This document shows, in pieces, positions 1 to 7,766 of a stretch of 15,125 nucleotides of DNA (position 1 is the stretch's first letter; every line of letters begins with the position of its first letter). The notes under the pieces are model-generated. The model saw nothing but the letters and a program-made list of their open reading frames with translations, did no database searches and was not told where the DNA came from. Location: assembly GCA_945877965.1 (NCBI GenBank), contig CAMCTH010000034.1:1-15125 (forward strand). Direction: 5' to 3'. The position numbers were made by a program, and so were the translations under genes. This DNA comes from Planctomicrobium piriforme (GTDB lineage Bacteria; Planctomycetota; Planctomycetia; Pirellulales; PNKZ01).

Positions 1-189
1 CTGGTCGAGTGAAGCAGCGTCGAGAACATCGCCGCGAACAACCTGAGTAGTCTCTCGGCTACGACGAATTTTGTCGGGATTGCGCGCGAGACAACGGACG
101 ACCGCAGATTGCTTCTCCAGAAGCGGGAGGAGTAAACCGCCGACGTAGCCGGTCGCCCCGGTCAGCAGCACAAGCGGTTGTTCGGTCAT
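1..189 (-). CDS. SDR-type NAD(P)-binding epimerase/reductase, partial (N-terminus only)
   Basis: The reading frame starts at the ATG at 189-187 and runs open for 63 codons to the window edge, so the C-terminus lies outside. The first residues read MTEQPLVLLTGATGYVGG, a beta strand followed by the glycine-rich TGATGYVGG loop that binds the NAD(P) dinucleotide in atypical/extended short-chain dehydrogenases. The later stretch CLARNP (residues 34-39) and VVRGDVLD (51-58) are the second-strand arginine and acidic positions usual in NmrA-like and NDUFA9-like proteins. It is divergently placed from a DUF1990 gene; SDR proteins of the DUF2867 type often sit near DUF1990. No clear Shine-Dalgarno precedes the ATG. 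The substrate cannot be told from 63 residues. The fold call is firm; the subfamily is inference. Confidence 0.85.
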   Translation of the reverse strand, partial: MTEQPLVLLTGATGYVGGLLLPLLEKQSAVVRCLARNPDKIRRSRETTQVVRGDVLDAASLDQ

Positions 190-299
190 GAGGGGTAACG
201 AGGAACGATTTAAGGCAAGGGAGGGTACGGTTGTGCATTGTACGATCCACGCTTGGTCTTAGAATGCTGTCAGACTGATTTCGCTCACTTGAGGATGCC

Positions 300-866
300 G
301 TGTTTCTTCTTCGCCAGCCGACGGATGCGGTTATCCAAACGTTTTTGCAGGCGCAGGCTCGGCTTGAACTCACCTATGCAGAAAAGGGAGCAACGGCGAC
401 GACGCCCCCGGCAAACTACGTGGTCGATCGCATCCGAGTGCGGCTTGGAGAAGGCGAGCAGGTTTTCCGACGAGCCAAGATCGGCTTGGAGGGATGGCGG
501 CAATTCGATCTCGGTTGGCTAAAAGCGTTTCCCACGAACACGCCCATTCGAGCAGGAGAAGTCGTAGCGGTCGTGGCTCGTACGCTCGGCGTCTATTCGC
601 TCAATGCGGCGCGCATCGTCTATGTGACGGACGAACCACGGAGGTTCGGCTTCGCTTACGGGACGTTGCCCGGTCACGTCGAGCGCGGCGAAGAACGCTT
701 CTTGGTCGAAATGGCGGCCGACGACTCAGTGTGGTACGACATTCAGGCATTTTCACAGCCGAAGCACATGCTGACCAAAATCGGCTATCCGTTCGTACGT
801 CGATTGCAAAAGCGATTCGGCCGAGAGTCAGCGGCTGCAATGATTCGAGTGGCCGCGCTTGAGTAG
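300..866 (+). CDS. DUF1990 family protein
   Basis: A 188-residue protein starting at GTG 300, with GAGG at 291-294 five bases upstream supporting this start. No ATG in the right frame fits better. The core YVVDRIRVRLGEG (about residues 40-52) followed by VFRRAKIGLEGWRQFDLGW (56-74) is the characteristic DUF1990 signature. The C-terminal half has the GTLPGHVERGEERFLVEM segment usual in this family. Length fits the family, about 160-200 residues. There is no signal peptide, so it is probably cytoplasmic. The biochemical role of DUF1990 is unknown; plant and bacterial members are only described as conserved. It is divergent from the SDR-type gene at the left edge, with 110 bp between the starts, a layout that could let both share a control region. 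Confidence 0.85.
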   Translation: MFLLRQPTDAVIQTFLQAQARLELTYAEKGATATTPPANYVVDRIRVRLGEGEQVFRRAKIGLEGWRQFDLGWLKAFPTNTPIRAGEVVAVVARTLGVYSLNAARIVYVTDEPRRFGFAYGTLPGHVERGEERFLVEMAADDSVWYDIQAFSQPKHMLTKIGYPFVRRLQKRFGRESAAAMIRVAALE

Positions 867-916
867 ATAGCGATCTAAGTTTTGCTGCGACTGAGTTTGA
901 TGCGATCAGTTTGACG

Positions 917-1696
917 TCATCGTCGGAGTGGAAGTGGGTACTGGCTGGGGAGCTCCGAGAGATCGTGGTAGCCGATCATGTTTACTTCGTCGCGGTGATC
1001 GCGTACTAGGCGACGCAAGTGCTCGAGGCTTGCCCGACGTTGTGCATCGTCATCGGCCCGTTGGGCGGCGATTACTGAGACGGGGTGATCGTCCGTCGTC
1101 AACTCTGCCCTCAGGTAATAGGCATCCCCGACGTGGAGCAGCCATCTGTTCTCCTGCTGAATCGCCACGCCGCAATGGCCGAGCGTGTGGCCAAAGAGCG
1201 GAATCAGTAGCACTTCGGATGTGAACCCGACGTCGACGGGGCGAGCTTCCAATCCAAACCACCGGCGGGTCGAACGTCCGTAAGCCTTCCATGAGGGGCG
1301 ATGGGAGAACTGCGTCGGAACATATCGTCCCTGACTACCGTCAATCTGGGCGTGTTCCTCTCTCGACGTGTGGACGATCGCGCGTGGAAAATCGGCAAGG
1401 CCGCCGGCGTGGTCGGGGTCGCCGTGCGTCAGCACGACATGTCGCACATCGCGCGGTGAAAGCCCGTCTGCTTCGATCCGGCGAACGGCGGTGTCCGACT
1501 CATGGAACTGGAAGCCGGCTTGGTCGATGAGCGATTGTCCAAGTCGCTCGACCAGATTGCGAACGTCTTTAAGGCCGATGCCGGTATCAATGAGGGCAAG
1601 CTGGTCGCCGTCTTGTAACAACAGACAGTGGCAAACGACCGTGGGATACGACGGAACCAACAGTGTCCCGCAATTGAGGTGATGAATCGTCGTCAC
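917..1696 (-). CDS. Metallo-beta-lactamase-fold hydrolase, AHL-lactonase-like
   Basis: I choose the GTG at 1696-1694 (259 residues) over an in-frame GTG at 1711. It overlaps the stop of the upstream hydrolase as GTGA and has GAGGG at 1703-1707 six bases away. The protein begins MTTIHHLNCGTL, an opening seen in N-acyl homoserine lactonase-like members of the fold. Metal-site elements appear in order: VVLTHGDPDHAGG (88-99), GHTLGH (169-174), HVGDAYY (188-194, D191) and GYHD (242-245, H244). The first motif is H-x-D-x-D-H instead of the classical H-x-H-x-D-H. There is no signal peptide. It is the last gene of a probable three-gene operon. The general fold is certain; lactonase activity is only suggested by similarity, and other small-ester or thioester hydrolases are possible. 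Confidence 0.85.
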   Translation of the reverse strand: MTTIHHLNCGTLLVPSYPTVVCHCLLLQDGDQLALIDTGIGLKDVRNLVERLGQSLIDQAGFQFHESDTAVRRIEADGLSPRDVRHVVLTHGDPDHAGGLADFPRAIVHTSREEHAQIDGSQGRYVPTQFSHRPSWKAYGRSTRRWFGLEARPVDVGFTSEVLLIPLFGHTLGHCGVAIQQENRWLLHVGDAYYLRAELTTDDHPVSVIAAQRADDDAQRRASLEHLRRLVRDHRDEVNMIGYHDLSELPSQYPLPLRR

Positions 1697-2145
1697 ACGC
1701 CGCCCTCGCACGCCCTCAGCATCTTCGCCAGCGGCTCCGGATCGGCCAACCGATGATCGCGGCCGACTTCGATCAACGTCGCTCCGCTGCTCTTCGCCAA
1801 TTCCTCGCTATCGGCGAACGGGATCACGTCGTCGGCCCGACTGTGCAGAATGACCGTGCTTCGCTTCACACTTGTCGCGCTGCCGTACTTCTTCCATGCC
1901 GGGCATAACAGGACGAACTTGGTGTGGCCGCTATCGATGCTCATTGCGACGGCGCCGCCGCGAGATGAACCGACGACGACTTGCGGTTGATGCTGATTGA
2001 ACTCAGCCTGAGCGATCTGAACGGCCGCGTCGAAGTCGTCGTCGGGCAGGGCGGGATTGACGACCGTATGGCCGTGATCTTTCAGATAGCTCGGCTTCAC
2101 GCCGCCTGGGACGGACGTCCAGCCGTGGAGGAAGAGGATAATCAT
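1693..2145 (-). CDS. Small alpha/beta hydrolase
   Basis: A 150-residue single-domain protein starting MIILFLHGWTS, where FLHGW is the oxyanion-hole strand and loop of alpha/beta hydrolases. The nucleophile elbow is GSSRGG (residues 59-64, Ser61), the acid is in HSRADDVIP (D105 or D106) and the histidine is in GRDHRL (H131), giving a full Ser-Asp-His triad. It is shorter than typical esterases and resembles the compact YqiA/RBBP9-like hydrolases. No signal peptide is seen, so it should be cytoplasmic. The stop TGA overlaps the GTG of the MBL-fold gene, indicating translational coupling, and the S4-domain gene lies 47 bp upstream. No strong Shine-Dalgarno precedes this ATG. The substrate is unknown. 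Confidence 0.85.
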   Translation of the reverse strand: MIILFLHGWTSVPGGVKPSYLKDHGHTVVNPALPDDDFDAAVQIAQAEFNQHQPQVVVGSSRGGAVAMSIDSGHTKFVLLCPAWKKYGSATSVKRSTVILHSRADDVIPFADSEELAKSSGATLIEVGRDHRLADPEPLAKMLRACEGGV

Positions 2146-2192
2146 ACTTTACGACGATGCCAGCATGTGGGTTTTGTCGGCTTCTCGTTGGC

Positions 2193-2423
2193 TCACGTCG
2201 CGGAGGGATTCTCACGAACAGAAAATCTCTTGCCGCCTACTTCGACGACGTCGCCGACTGCGAGCTTCCGGCGTCGACGGGTCTCGATCTCGCCGTTCAC
2301 CTTGACCTCGCCATTTTGGATCATCAACTTGGCCTGCCCGCCGGTTCCCGACTCCGCCGACAACTTCAGGAAATGATCCAGTCGCAAGGGCTCGGGAGGC
2401 GGCGCTGCGTTATCGGCGGTCAT
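2193..2423 (-). CDS. S4-domain RNA-binding protein (YaaA/RlbA-like)
   Basis: A 76-residue protein with one S4 RNA-binding domain covering most of its length: PLRLDHFLKLSAESGTGGQ then AKLMIQNGEVKVNGEIETRR and KLAVGDVVEVGG. The GxVxVNG and R-rich turn followed by VGDVV are the classic S4 features. I start at ATG 2423 because the conserved domain begins just after it. An in-frame extension to 2606 adds about 61 residues of unconserved, basic sequence that does not look coding. Stand-alone S4 proteins of this size bind structured RNA, in some bacteria on ribosomal subunits; the role here is inferred. It is the first gene of a tight minus-strand group with the two hydrolases downstream. Functional connection to them is not evident. 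Confidence 0.85.
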   Translation of the reverse strand: MTADNAAPPPEPLRLDHFLKLSAESGTGGQAKLMIQNGEVKVNGEIETRRRRKLAVGDVVEVGGKRFSVRENPSAT

Positions 2424-2549
2424 CAAAAAGTCTCGTCGGTGTTCCAGGGAAGCTCGTACGCAAATCTTAACTACTCCCCAGCGAACTAGGTAGAATTTCA
2501 GCCGGCTCTTAAGTGAACTTGAGTTTCGTAAGTCATAGACATAAACAAC

Positions 2550-2566
2550 CCGGCGCATTTCGCCGG
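2550..2566. terminator. Perfect inverted repeat, possible terminator of DUF1501 A
   Basis: CCGGCG (2550-2555) and CGCCGG (2561-2566) form a 6-bp stem with a 5-nt loop. It lies about 95 nt past the stop of the DUF1501 gene at 2662 and upstream of the S4 gene. Read on the minus strand the stem is followed by GTTGTTTATG, which is T-containing but not a true U-tract. Read on the plus strand a short T-run follows after about 11 nt. It could end minus-strand transcription or be chance in GC-rich DNA. Confidence 0.3.
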
Positions 2567-2661
2567 CAAGCGAACGCTTTTTCTCGTCAACGCGCGTTTG
2601 GCCCAATCGAAGGGGCGACGCGGTCTGGTGTGATGGTTGATTTTCGTGCCGGAGGAGTCGT

Positions 2662-3951
2662 TTAGCTCAACAACTCACGAATCGGCTGTGGGTCCTTGTC
2701 GACGAACTTCACTGGACGACCGTCGGGCAGCACGACCTCTTTCTCCGGATCGACGCCCAGCAGTTCGCAGATCGTCGTCATGAAGTCGGCCACGGCCACG
2801 GGGCGTTCTTCGACCGTTGCGCCGGTCGCGTCGCTGCGGCCGATGACTTGGCCGCCGCGAATGCCGGCCCCCATGAACATCGTCGTCCAGGCTTTGGCAT
2901 AGTGATCGCGGCCGATGCCCTTCATCTTCGGAGTTCGGCCGAACTCGCCCATCCAGACGACGAGCGTGTCGTCGAGCAGTCCGCGCTCTTCCAGATCGGT
3001 GATGAACGTCGTCATGCCCGGATCGAGCTGACCGCATAGCTTGCGAATCTGATTGTTGTTTTCGAAGTGGGTATCCCAACCGCCGAGTCCGACTTCGATG
3101 TACTTCACGTCGGCTTCGAGCAGCCGTCGTGCGAGCAAGCACCCCTCGCCGAAGCTGTTCTTGCCATAGCGCTCGCGAAGGGCGTCCGGCTCTTGCGAAA
3201 TGTCAAACGCCTTGGCCTTGCTCGAACGCATCATCTGCACGGCTCGGGCATACACCGTTTTGTGATCGTTGCTGATCGCCGAACGATAATCGCGGGCAAA
3301 ACCATGTTCGAGATTACCCAACAAATCGAGCCGTGCCGTGACTTGCTCCGCAGCGCCGGGGGGGACGAGATTCTCGACTCCCTTGGTCGGGTTCGTGACA
3401 TAGAGCGGTTGATGCCGCGTGCCGAGAAAGCCCGGCCCGAAGCTCCGATCGCGCCGTTCGGCGATCGCCACATAGCTCGGCAAGTCGGCCGTCGGGTCGC
3501 CGAGTTCTTGCGAACAGATCGAGCCGAGACTCGGCCAAGCGACGCCCCCTTGGCCGTCGCGAAAGCCGGTCCGCAAATGGACGCGAGCGCGCAAATGCTC
3601 GTTCTCGACGGTCTGCATGCTCCGCACGATGGCGGCCCGATCGACGAGCTTGGCGAACTGCGGCAACAATTCCGAAATCTGAATCCCCGGCACGACGGTG
3701 TCGATCGGCTTGAAGATGCCGCATTCGGGCACGTCGGGCTTGAGATCGAACGTGTCGGTATGCGGCGGGCCGCCGTCCATCCAGAGCACGACGATCCGCT
3801 TCGCTCGCGCTTTCGTCTGCGGCTTCGCCTCTGCAGCGCGAGCGGCAAGCGTCGGCAGCCAACCACAGAGCGACGTTGCCGCGACTCCGGCCGTCGAGAG
3901 TTGCAGCCATTCACGGCGCGAGAGCGGTGCTTCCCAGTCGGGGCGAGACAT
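2662..3951 (-). CDS. DUF1501 domain protein, Tat-exported (DUF1501 A)
   Basis: A 429-residue protein starting at ATG 3951, preferred over an upstream in-frame codon at 3978 because AGGA (3960-3963) lies 8 nt before it, embedded in the stop of the previous gene. A twin-arginine signal, SRREWLQLS with RR at 12-13, is followed by a hydrophobic stretch and ALA-type residues near 40. Family motifs in order: MDGGPPHTDTFDLKP (58-72), RYGKNSFGEGCLLARRLLEA (261-280), GGWDTH (300-305), VVWMGEFGRTP (331-341), GRDHY (347-351) and GGQVIGRSD (376-384). DUF1501 belongs to the alkaline-phosphatase-like superfamily, and these Asp/His positions are the likely metal site, but no reaction is established. It follows the DUF1549/DUF1553 gene by 10 nt, the usual planctomycete pairing, so the two are probably co-translated and act together outside the cytoplasm. 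Confidence 0.93.
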   Translation of the reverse strand: MSRPDWEAPLSRREWLQLSTAGVAATSLCGWLPTLAARAAEAKPQTKARAKRIVVLWMDGGPPHTDTFDLKPDVPECGIFKPIDTVVPGIQISELLPQFAKLVDRAAIVRSMQTVENEHLRARVHLRTGFRDGQGGVAWPSLGSICSQELGDPTADLPSYVAIAERRDRSFGPGFLGTRHQPLYVTNPTKGVENLVPPGAAEQVTARLDLLGNLEHGFARDYRSAISNDHKTVYARAVQMMRSSKAKAFDISQEPDALRERYGKNSFGEGCLLARRLLEADVKYIEVGLGGWDTHFENNNQIRKLCGQLDPGMTTFITDLEERGLLDDTLVVWMGEFGRTPKMKGIGRDHYAKAWTTMFMGAGIRGGQVIGRSDATGATVEERPVAVADFMTTICELLGVDPEKEVVLPDGRPVKFVDKDPQPIRELLS

Positions 3952-3961
3952 TCGTCGATTC

Positions 3962-5635
3962 CTAATGGTTGGTCGCAAACTCGGTGCTGTTGAGCAAGGC
4001 CCAGACGACGTCGTACAGAGCGCGCGTCGGGTCGGGCTGCGACTTGATGTGACGCAAGACGATCTGCCGCTCCTCGTCGGTCGGTCTACGAGTGAGCGTC
4101 GCCAAGTAGAGTTGTTCGAGTACCACTTCGGGCTGCTTGTTCTTCTGCGCCAACTGACCGACGACGCGCGAGCCGCGGTGCATGTCTTGCGAATTCATCA
4201 ACCGGAGTGCTTGCGGCACGCCCGTTTCATAGGCCGTCGGCGCGGCGTTCTCTTCACCACGGAAGAACGAGGCGAAACTATCGCGTCCCCCGCGCGCCCG
4301 TTGGGCCGCTTTGACTTGTTCGTTCTGCGAGAGTTCCGGTTGCGGATTGACGGGCTCCGCCGACGGCGCGACCGGCGGATCACCCAATCGCATGACGGTC
4401 TGGATCGAGTCGCCGAGAACATACGGCGCCATGACCTTCACCGGCATATGGCTATACCATTCGACGTCGTCGTGATTGGCGTCGAGGGCGCGACTCGTCC
4501 GTTGATACGTCTTACTGAGCGTGAGAGCCCGAATCAGATAATGAATGTCGAAATCGTGGAGGCGAAACTGTTCGCCGAGCAACGCGAGCAGTTCCGGATG
4601 CGTCCCGGGATTAGCTGCGCGCAGATCGTCGACCGGTTCGACCAGGCCGCGCCCCATGAGTTTGCGCCAGAGTCGATTCACAAACGCTCGGGCAAAATAC
4701 GGGTTGTCGTCGCTCGCCAGCCAATCGACGAACACCGGCAAGTACGGCTCCGCGGGGTCGAGCGTCGGTTTGACTCCGCCGAGAAACGTGGGCGTGACGG
4801 ACATAAACGACGGCGGCGTCATGATCGGCTTCCGGTCGCCGCGCTCGCTGACTCCGTAATGCTCGACCTTCTCGATCCGTTCGTACTGATGCTTCACTTT
4901 GCTGAAAAATGCCGCCGTTCCCCAGTAGTCTTCTTGCTTCCAATCGGCGAACGGATGCGGGTGGCACTGCGCGCAAGTGATCTGCACGCCGAGCAAGACT
5001 CGCGACAACCGATCCGTCACCTCGTCGAGCGACTGATGCGTGAGAAGGAACGTCGTAGCGCCGTTGTTGCGCTGCATGCCGTCGGCCGTCAGGATGCCGC
5101 GGACGAATTCGTCGTAAGGCCGATTCGTGCGAAACGCCTCTTCGAGCCATTGGATGCCGGTCTCGTGCCGACGTCGCGCGGCGGCCGCCGTGCTGGGGAT
5201 CAGATGCTCGCGCCACTGGTCGGTCATGTGCCGCGCGTACTCTGCTGAGTGCAGCAAACCGTCGATCAACTCTGCGCGCTTGTCGGCCTGCTTGTCGTTC
5301 AAAAAGGGTTCGACGACGTCGAGCGGCGGAATCACGCCGGCGACGTCGAGATAGACGCGACGCAGGAACTCGGCATCGTCGGTCCGCGGCGACGGCGGAA
5401 TTTTCTTGGCTAGCAAAGCGGCATCGACGAACGCGTCGATCTGCTCGGCCAGTTCAGCGGCACTCAACCTCTTCGCCGGCGTCGGCCGTGCAGCGGGTGA
5501 TTTGATTACCGATGCAGGCTTTGAATCGGCGCTCGATTCCGCCGCGGGCAGCTTCGGCGAACTCGCCATCAAAAACGTCACACACAGGACGCCGATGAGG
5601 AGCCGGCTGCAGCGAATGCAAAGCACAAAGTTCAT
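3962..5635 (-). CDS. DUF1549 and DUF1553 domain protein with CxxCH motif
   Basis: A 557-residue protein starting at ATG 5635 with GGTGAG at 5640-5645; a GTG at 5647 is possible but less likely. The N-terminus has a hydrophobic segment (RLLIGVLCVTFLMASS) like a Sec signal or lipid-linked leader, then a Pro/Ala-rich linker to about residue 57. DUF1549 spans roughly 60-265 and includes FLRRVYLDVAGVIPP (90-104) and VQITCAQCHPHPFADW (217-232), where CAQCH (221-225) is a c-type haem-binding pattern. DUF1553 spans roughly 305-545 with the FARAFVNRLWRKLMGRGLV motif and the C-terminal LYLATLTRRPTDEE segment. No separate N-terminal cytochrome domain is present, so this is a short form. The partner gene, DUF1501 A, begins 10 nt downstream. 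Redox or electron-transfer function is inferred from the CxxCH only; a structural metal role is an alternative. Confidence 0.93.
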   Translation of the reverse strand: MNFVLCIRCSRLLIGVLCVTFLMASSPKLPAAESSADSKPASVIKSPAARPTPAKRLSAAELAEQIDAFVDAALLAKKIPPSPRTDDAEFLRRVYLDVAGVIPPLDVVEPFLNDKQADKRAELIDGLLHSAEYARHMTDQWREHLIPSTAAAARRRHETGIQWLEEAFRTNRPYDEFVRGILTADGMQRNNGATTFLLTHQSLDEVTDRLSRVLLGVQITCAQCHPHPFADWKQEDYWGTAAFFSKVKHQYERIEKVEHYGVSERGDRKPIMTPPSFMSVTPTFLGGVKPTLDPAEPYLPVFVDWLASDDNPYFARAFVNRLWRKLMGRGLVEPVDDLRAANPGTHPELLALLGEQFRLHDFDIHYLIRALTLSKTYQRTSRALDANHDDVEWYSHMPVKVMAPYVLGDSIQTVMRLGDPPVAPSAEPVNPQPELSQNEQVKAAQRARGGRDSFASFFRGEENAAPTAYETGVPQALRLMNSQDMHRGSRVVGQLAQKNKQPEVVLEQLYLATLTRRPTDEERQIVLRHIKSQPDPTRALYDVVWALLNSTEFATNH

Positions 5636-5768
5636 CGAACTCACCACCCGCGGTAGCGTGCCGCTGAAGGTCGCGACCTACCAACCATGCCGAGAAGATG
5701 CCGCCTGTACAAAGCATCGGCGATTGCAGATGCGTCGTCAATCTTTTCTTTGTGGCAGCGGGTTTTTT

Positions 5769-5792
5769 CGAGTAGGAACCCGGTTCCGCTCG
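5769..5792. other. Imperfect dyad in the DUF1501 B to DUF1549 gap
   Basis: GGAAC (5775-5779) and GTTCC (5783-5787) pair around CCG, and CGAG (5769-5772) with CTCG (5789-5792) extends the stem across a small internal loop. It lies about 95 nt past the DUF1501 B stop. On the minus strand it is followed by six A residues, so it lacks the U-tract of an intrinsic terminator in the relevant direction. The rest of the 251-bp gap (5636-5886) holds no gene I can support. Confidence 0.3.
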
Positions 5793-5886
5793 ACTTCGAC
5801 CCGCCGACGGAGTGCGAAACTCGACCCGCTTGTGATTCCACAGCGGGCGAGAGAGCGACTTTGCGAAATGACGGCCTAGCGACGCT

Positions 5887-7290
5887 CTACCCGAACAATT
5901 CCATCACCGGTTTGCCCGTCGTCAGCGGGCGCGAGATGCCGCTGTTGTTTTGCGGTTCGTTGATCGGAATATCAAGAGCGTGATAAATGGTCGCCGCAAA
6001 CTCCTCGGGCCGAACGGGATTGTTAGTGACGTACGCGCCGTGTTTGTCCGACAAGCCATAGACGCCGCCGCCTGCGATACCGGCACCGGCCATGATCGAC
6101 GAAAAGCAACTTGGCCAGTGCTGGCGACCGGGAGGTGTTTGGGTCAGCACGTTGGGAGTGCGGCCGAACTCTCCCGTTACCACCACCAACGTATTTTCCA
6201 TCAAGCCGCGCTCTTTGAGATCGGAGAGCAGAGCCGATAGCGCTTGATCCAGTCGCGGCAGGCAGAAACCCATGCCGTATGAGCCGTTGCCGAAGGCGTT
6301 ACCCATGCCCATGTTTCCGCCGTGCATGTCCCAACTACTGCTCGGTGGGCCGGCCGTATCGAACGGTGCCTGACCGGTCCAGCCGTTGACGGTGACGAAC
6401 CGCACGCCAGCTTCAACCATGCGTCGAGCGAGCAGCAGGTTTTGTCCCAGCGGATGACGGCCGTAGCGATCGCGGAGTTTCGTCGGCTCACGATCAAGAA
6501 TGAACGCATCGCGTCCTTCCGGGCGAGTAAGCGCGTCGTAACTCTTCTCGCGCAGTTGTTCCCAATCGGCGCCGCGAACGTCTTTGGCCAGCACGTTGCT
6601 CTCCATGTTGGCGAGCAACTCGCGACGTCGCTCCAGCCGAACTTGGTCGACGGGGTCGTAGATTTCAGGAGGAGTAAAGCTTTCCATCGCCGGATGATTC
6701 TGCGCCGAGCCGACGAACACCGGCGCGTAGGCTGAACCGATGTAGCCGCCGATGCCGATATTCGGGGCACAGAACACCGGCGGCCCGACGCACTTGATCA
6801 GCCATGCGTTCGAGACGATGTTCCGCTTGCTCGGCCGGTGTTTGGCGACGTACGAGCCGATGTAGGGAAGATCGTCCGGCACGCCTTGCGCCACGCGCTT
6901 TTCGGATTGCCCGCTGAGCAAGTTGTGCATCGCATCGAAGTGATTGCTGATTGCGCCTGGATGCGACATCGAGTTGATGAGCATGAACTGGTCGGTCAAT
7001 TTCGCCAGTTCGGTGTGCATCTCGTTAATGCGCATGCCCGGCACTTGCGTGGCGATCGGCTGGTACGGCCCGCGAATCGAAGTGGGCGCGTTGGGCTTCA
7101 TATCCCACGTGTCGAGATGACTCGGCCCACCGCAGAGCAAGACGAAGATGCACGACTTCTCGGCGGCTACGGCTTTGCCCGTCGCGTCGAGTTTGTCGCT
7201 CCCCAGCACCATGCCCGGCATGCCCAACGAAAGCGCACCCAGTCCGCCCGCGATCAGAGCCTGCCGTCGATTCAGTTCCAATGTGCTCAT
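5887..7290 (-). CDS. DUF1501 domain protein, Tat-type leader (DUF1501 B)
   Basis: A 467-residue protein starting at ATG 7290, supported by AGGTG at 7296-7300 five bases upstream; a longer frame to 7344 adds an unconserved leader. The N-terminus LNRRQALIAGGLGALSLG has RR at 8-9 and a short hydrophobic core, a Tat-like signal. Motifs: LLCGGPSHLDTWDMKP (51-66), RGPYQPIATQVPG (73-85), LLLARRMVEAGVRFVTVNGW (285-304), SSSWDMHGG (317-325), GEFGRTP (373-379) and GRQHW (388-392). Between WDMHGG and the next helix lies a Gly/Met/Asn-rich loop, about 323-342, absent from DUF1501 A. It is upstream of and co-directional with the DUF1549/DUF1553 gene, 251 bp away, so it may or may not share a transcript with that pair. 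The reaction is unknown; an extracytoplasmic hydrolase-like role is inferred from the superfamily. Confidence 0.92.
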   Translation of the reverse strand: MSTLELNRRQALIAGGLGALSLGMPGMVLGSDKLDATGKAVAAEKSCIFVLLCGGPSHLDTWDMKPNAPTSIRGPYQPIATQVPGMRINEMHTELAKLTDQFMLINSMSHPGAISNHFDAMHNLLSGQSEKRVAQGVPDDLPYIGSYVAKHRPSKRNIVSNAWLIKCVGPPVFCAPNIGIGGYIGSAYAPVFVGSAQNHPAMESFTPPEIYDPVDQVRLERRRELLANMESNVLAKDVRGADWEQLREKSYDALTRPEGRDAFILDREPTKLRDRYGRHPLGQNLLLARRMVEAGVRFVTVNGWTGQAPFDTAGPPSSSWDMHGGNMGMGNAFGNGSYGMGFCLPRLDQALSALLSDLKERGLMENTLVVVTGEFGRTPNVLTQTPPGRQHWPSCFSSIMAGAGIAGGGVYGLSDKHGAYVTNNPVRPEEFAATIYHALDIPINEPQNNSGISRPLTTGKPVMELFG

Positions 7291-7766
7291 GGAAACACCT
7301 GACTGCTGGAAATAGAAATTTCGGCCGATCGGTGGGAACAACAACGCGGAGAATTTGCCGAGCGATTTCGCACGCGTTTAGGGACGCCTGAATACGGCCT
7401 GGATCGTGCTCCAAGGGGAGGCGCCGAGATCAAGGTTCGCTGGGCCGTACAGGCACTAAAAGCATATCGCAATCCAAGAGGCGAAGCCAACAGGGAACTC
7501 GCGAACTTTGCCAACTTGGCAATTCGGCGGCTCACCCTCGATCGGTTTAACCGTAGCGAGTGACTTTCGCGCGTAGCGGTTTACATATTATCCAGTGCAC
7601 GGAGATCGCCTGGACGCGGGATTTGATAGCGGCAGCGGCTTGTTTACTTCGATACGATAAAACCCAGCGGAGCTTGCCTTTGCCGAAGTCCTGTTGCCGC
7701 AGAAGATCGCTTTATCAACCAGTTGTATCGAAAAACGATCAACGCATATCGACGGAGATTGATCGC
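7291..7766. other. 476-bp divergent intergenic region
   Basis: This region separates the minus-strand DUF1501 B start from the plus-strand ceramidase-like start. The open frames in it are short, arginine/serine-rich and unconserved, so I see no gene. It should hold the promoters of both directions, but no convincing -35/-10 pair stands out. Two perfect palindromes occur near its centre, at 7508-7522 and 7543-7553. Confidence 0.6.
7508..7522. promoter_or_regulatory. 15-bp perfect palindrome, candidate operator
   Basis: TTGCCAA (7508-7514), a central C, and TTGGCAA (7516-7522) form a perfect 7+1+7 palindrome in the divergent intergenic region. A loop of one base is too small for an RNA hairpin, so a dimeric DNA-binding protein is the more natural reading. 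A second palindrome, CGGTTTAACCG, lies 20 bp further at 7543-7553. No regulator gene is in the window, so the binding protein is unknown. Confidence 0.35.

Noticed and set aside
2424..2606. N-terminal extension of the S4-domain protein to 2606
   Set aside because: The added residues lack S4 conservation and the conserved domain starts just after ATG 2423.
3698..5248. A 516-codon plus-strand open frame opposite the DUF1549/DUF1553 gene, and another at 3067-3993 opposite DUF1501 A
   Set aside because: They are arginine-rich antisense shadows of GC-rich genes with clear family motifs on the minus strand; no domain, signal or ribosome site supports them.
5641..5841. A 66-codon minus-strand frame in the gap between DUF1501 B and the DUF1549 gene
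   Set aside because: No ribosome site, no motif and low-complexity Arg/Ser composition; it looks like chance.
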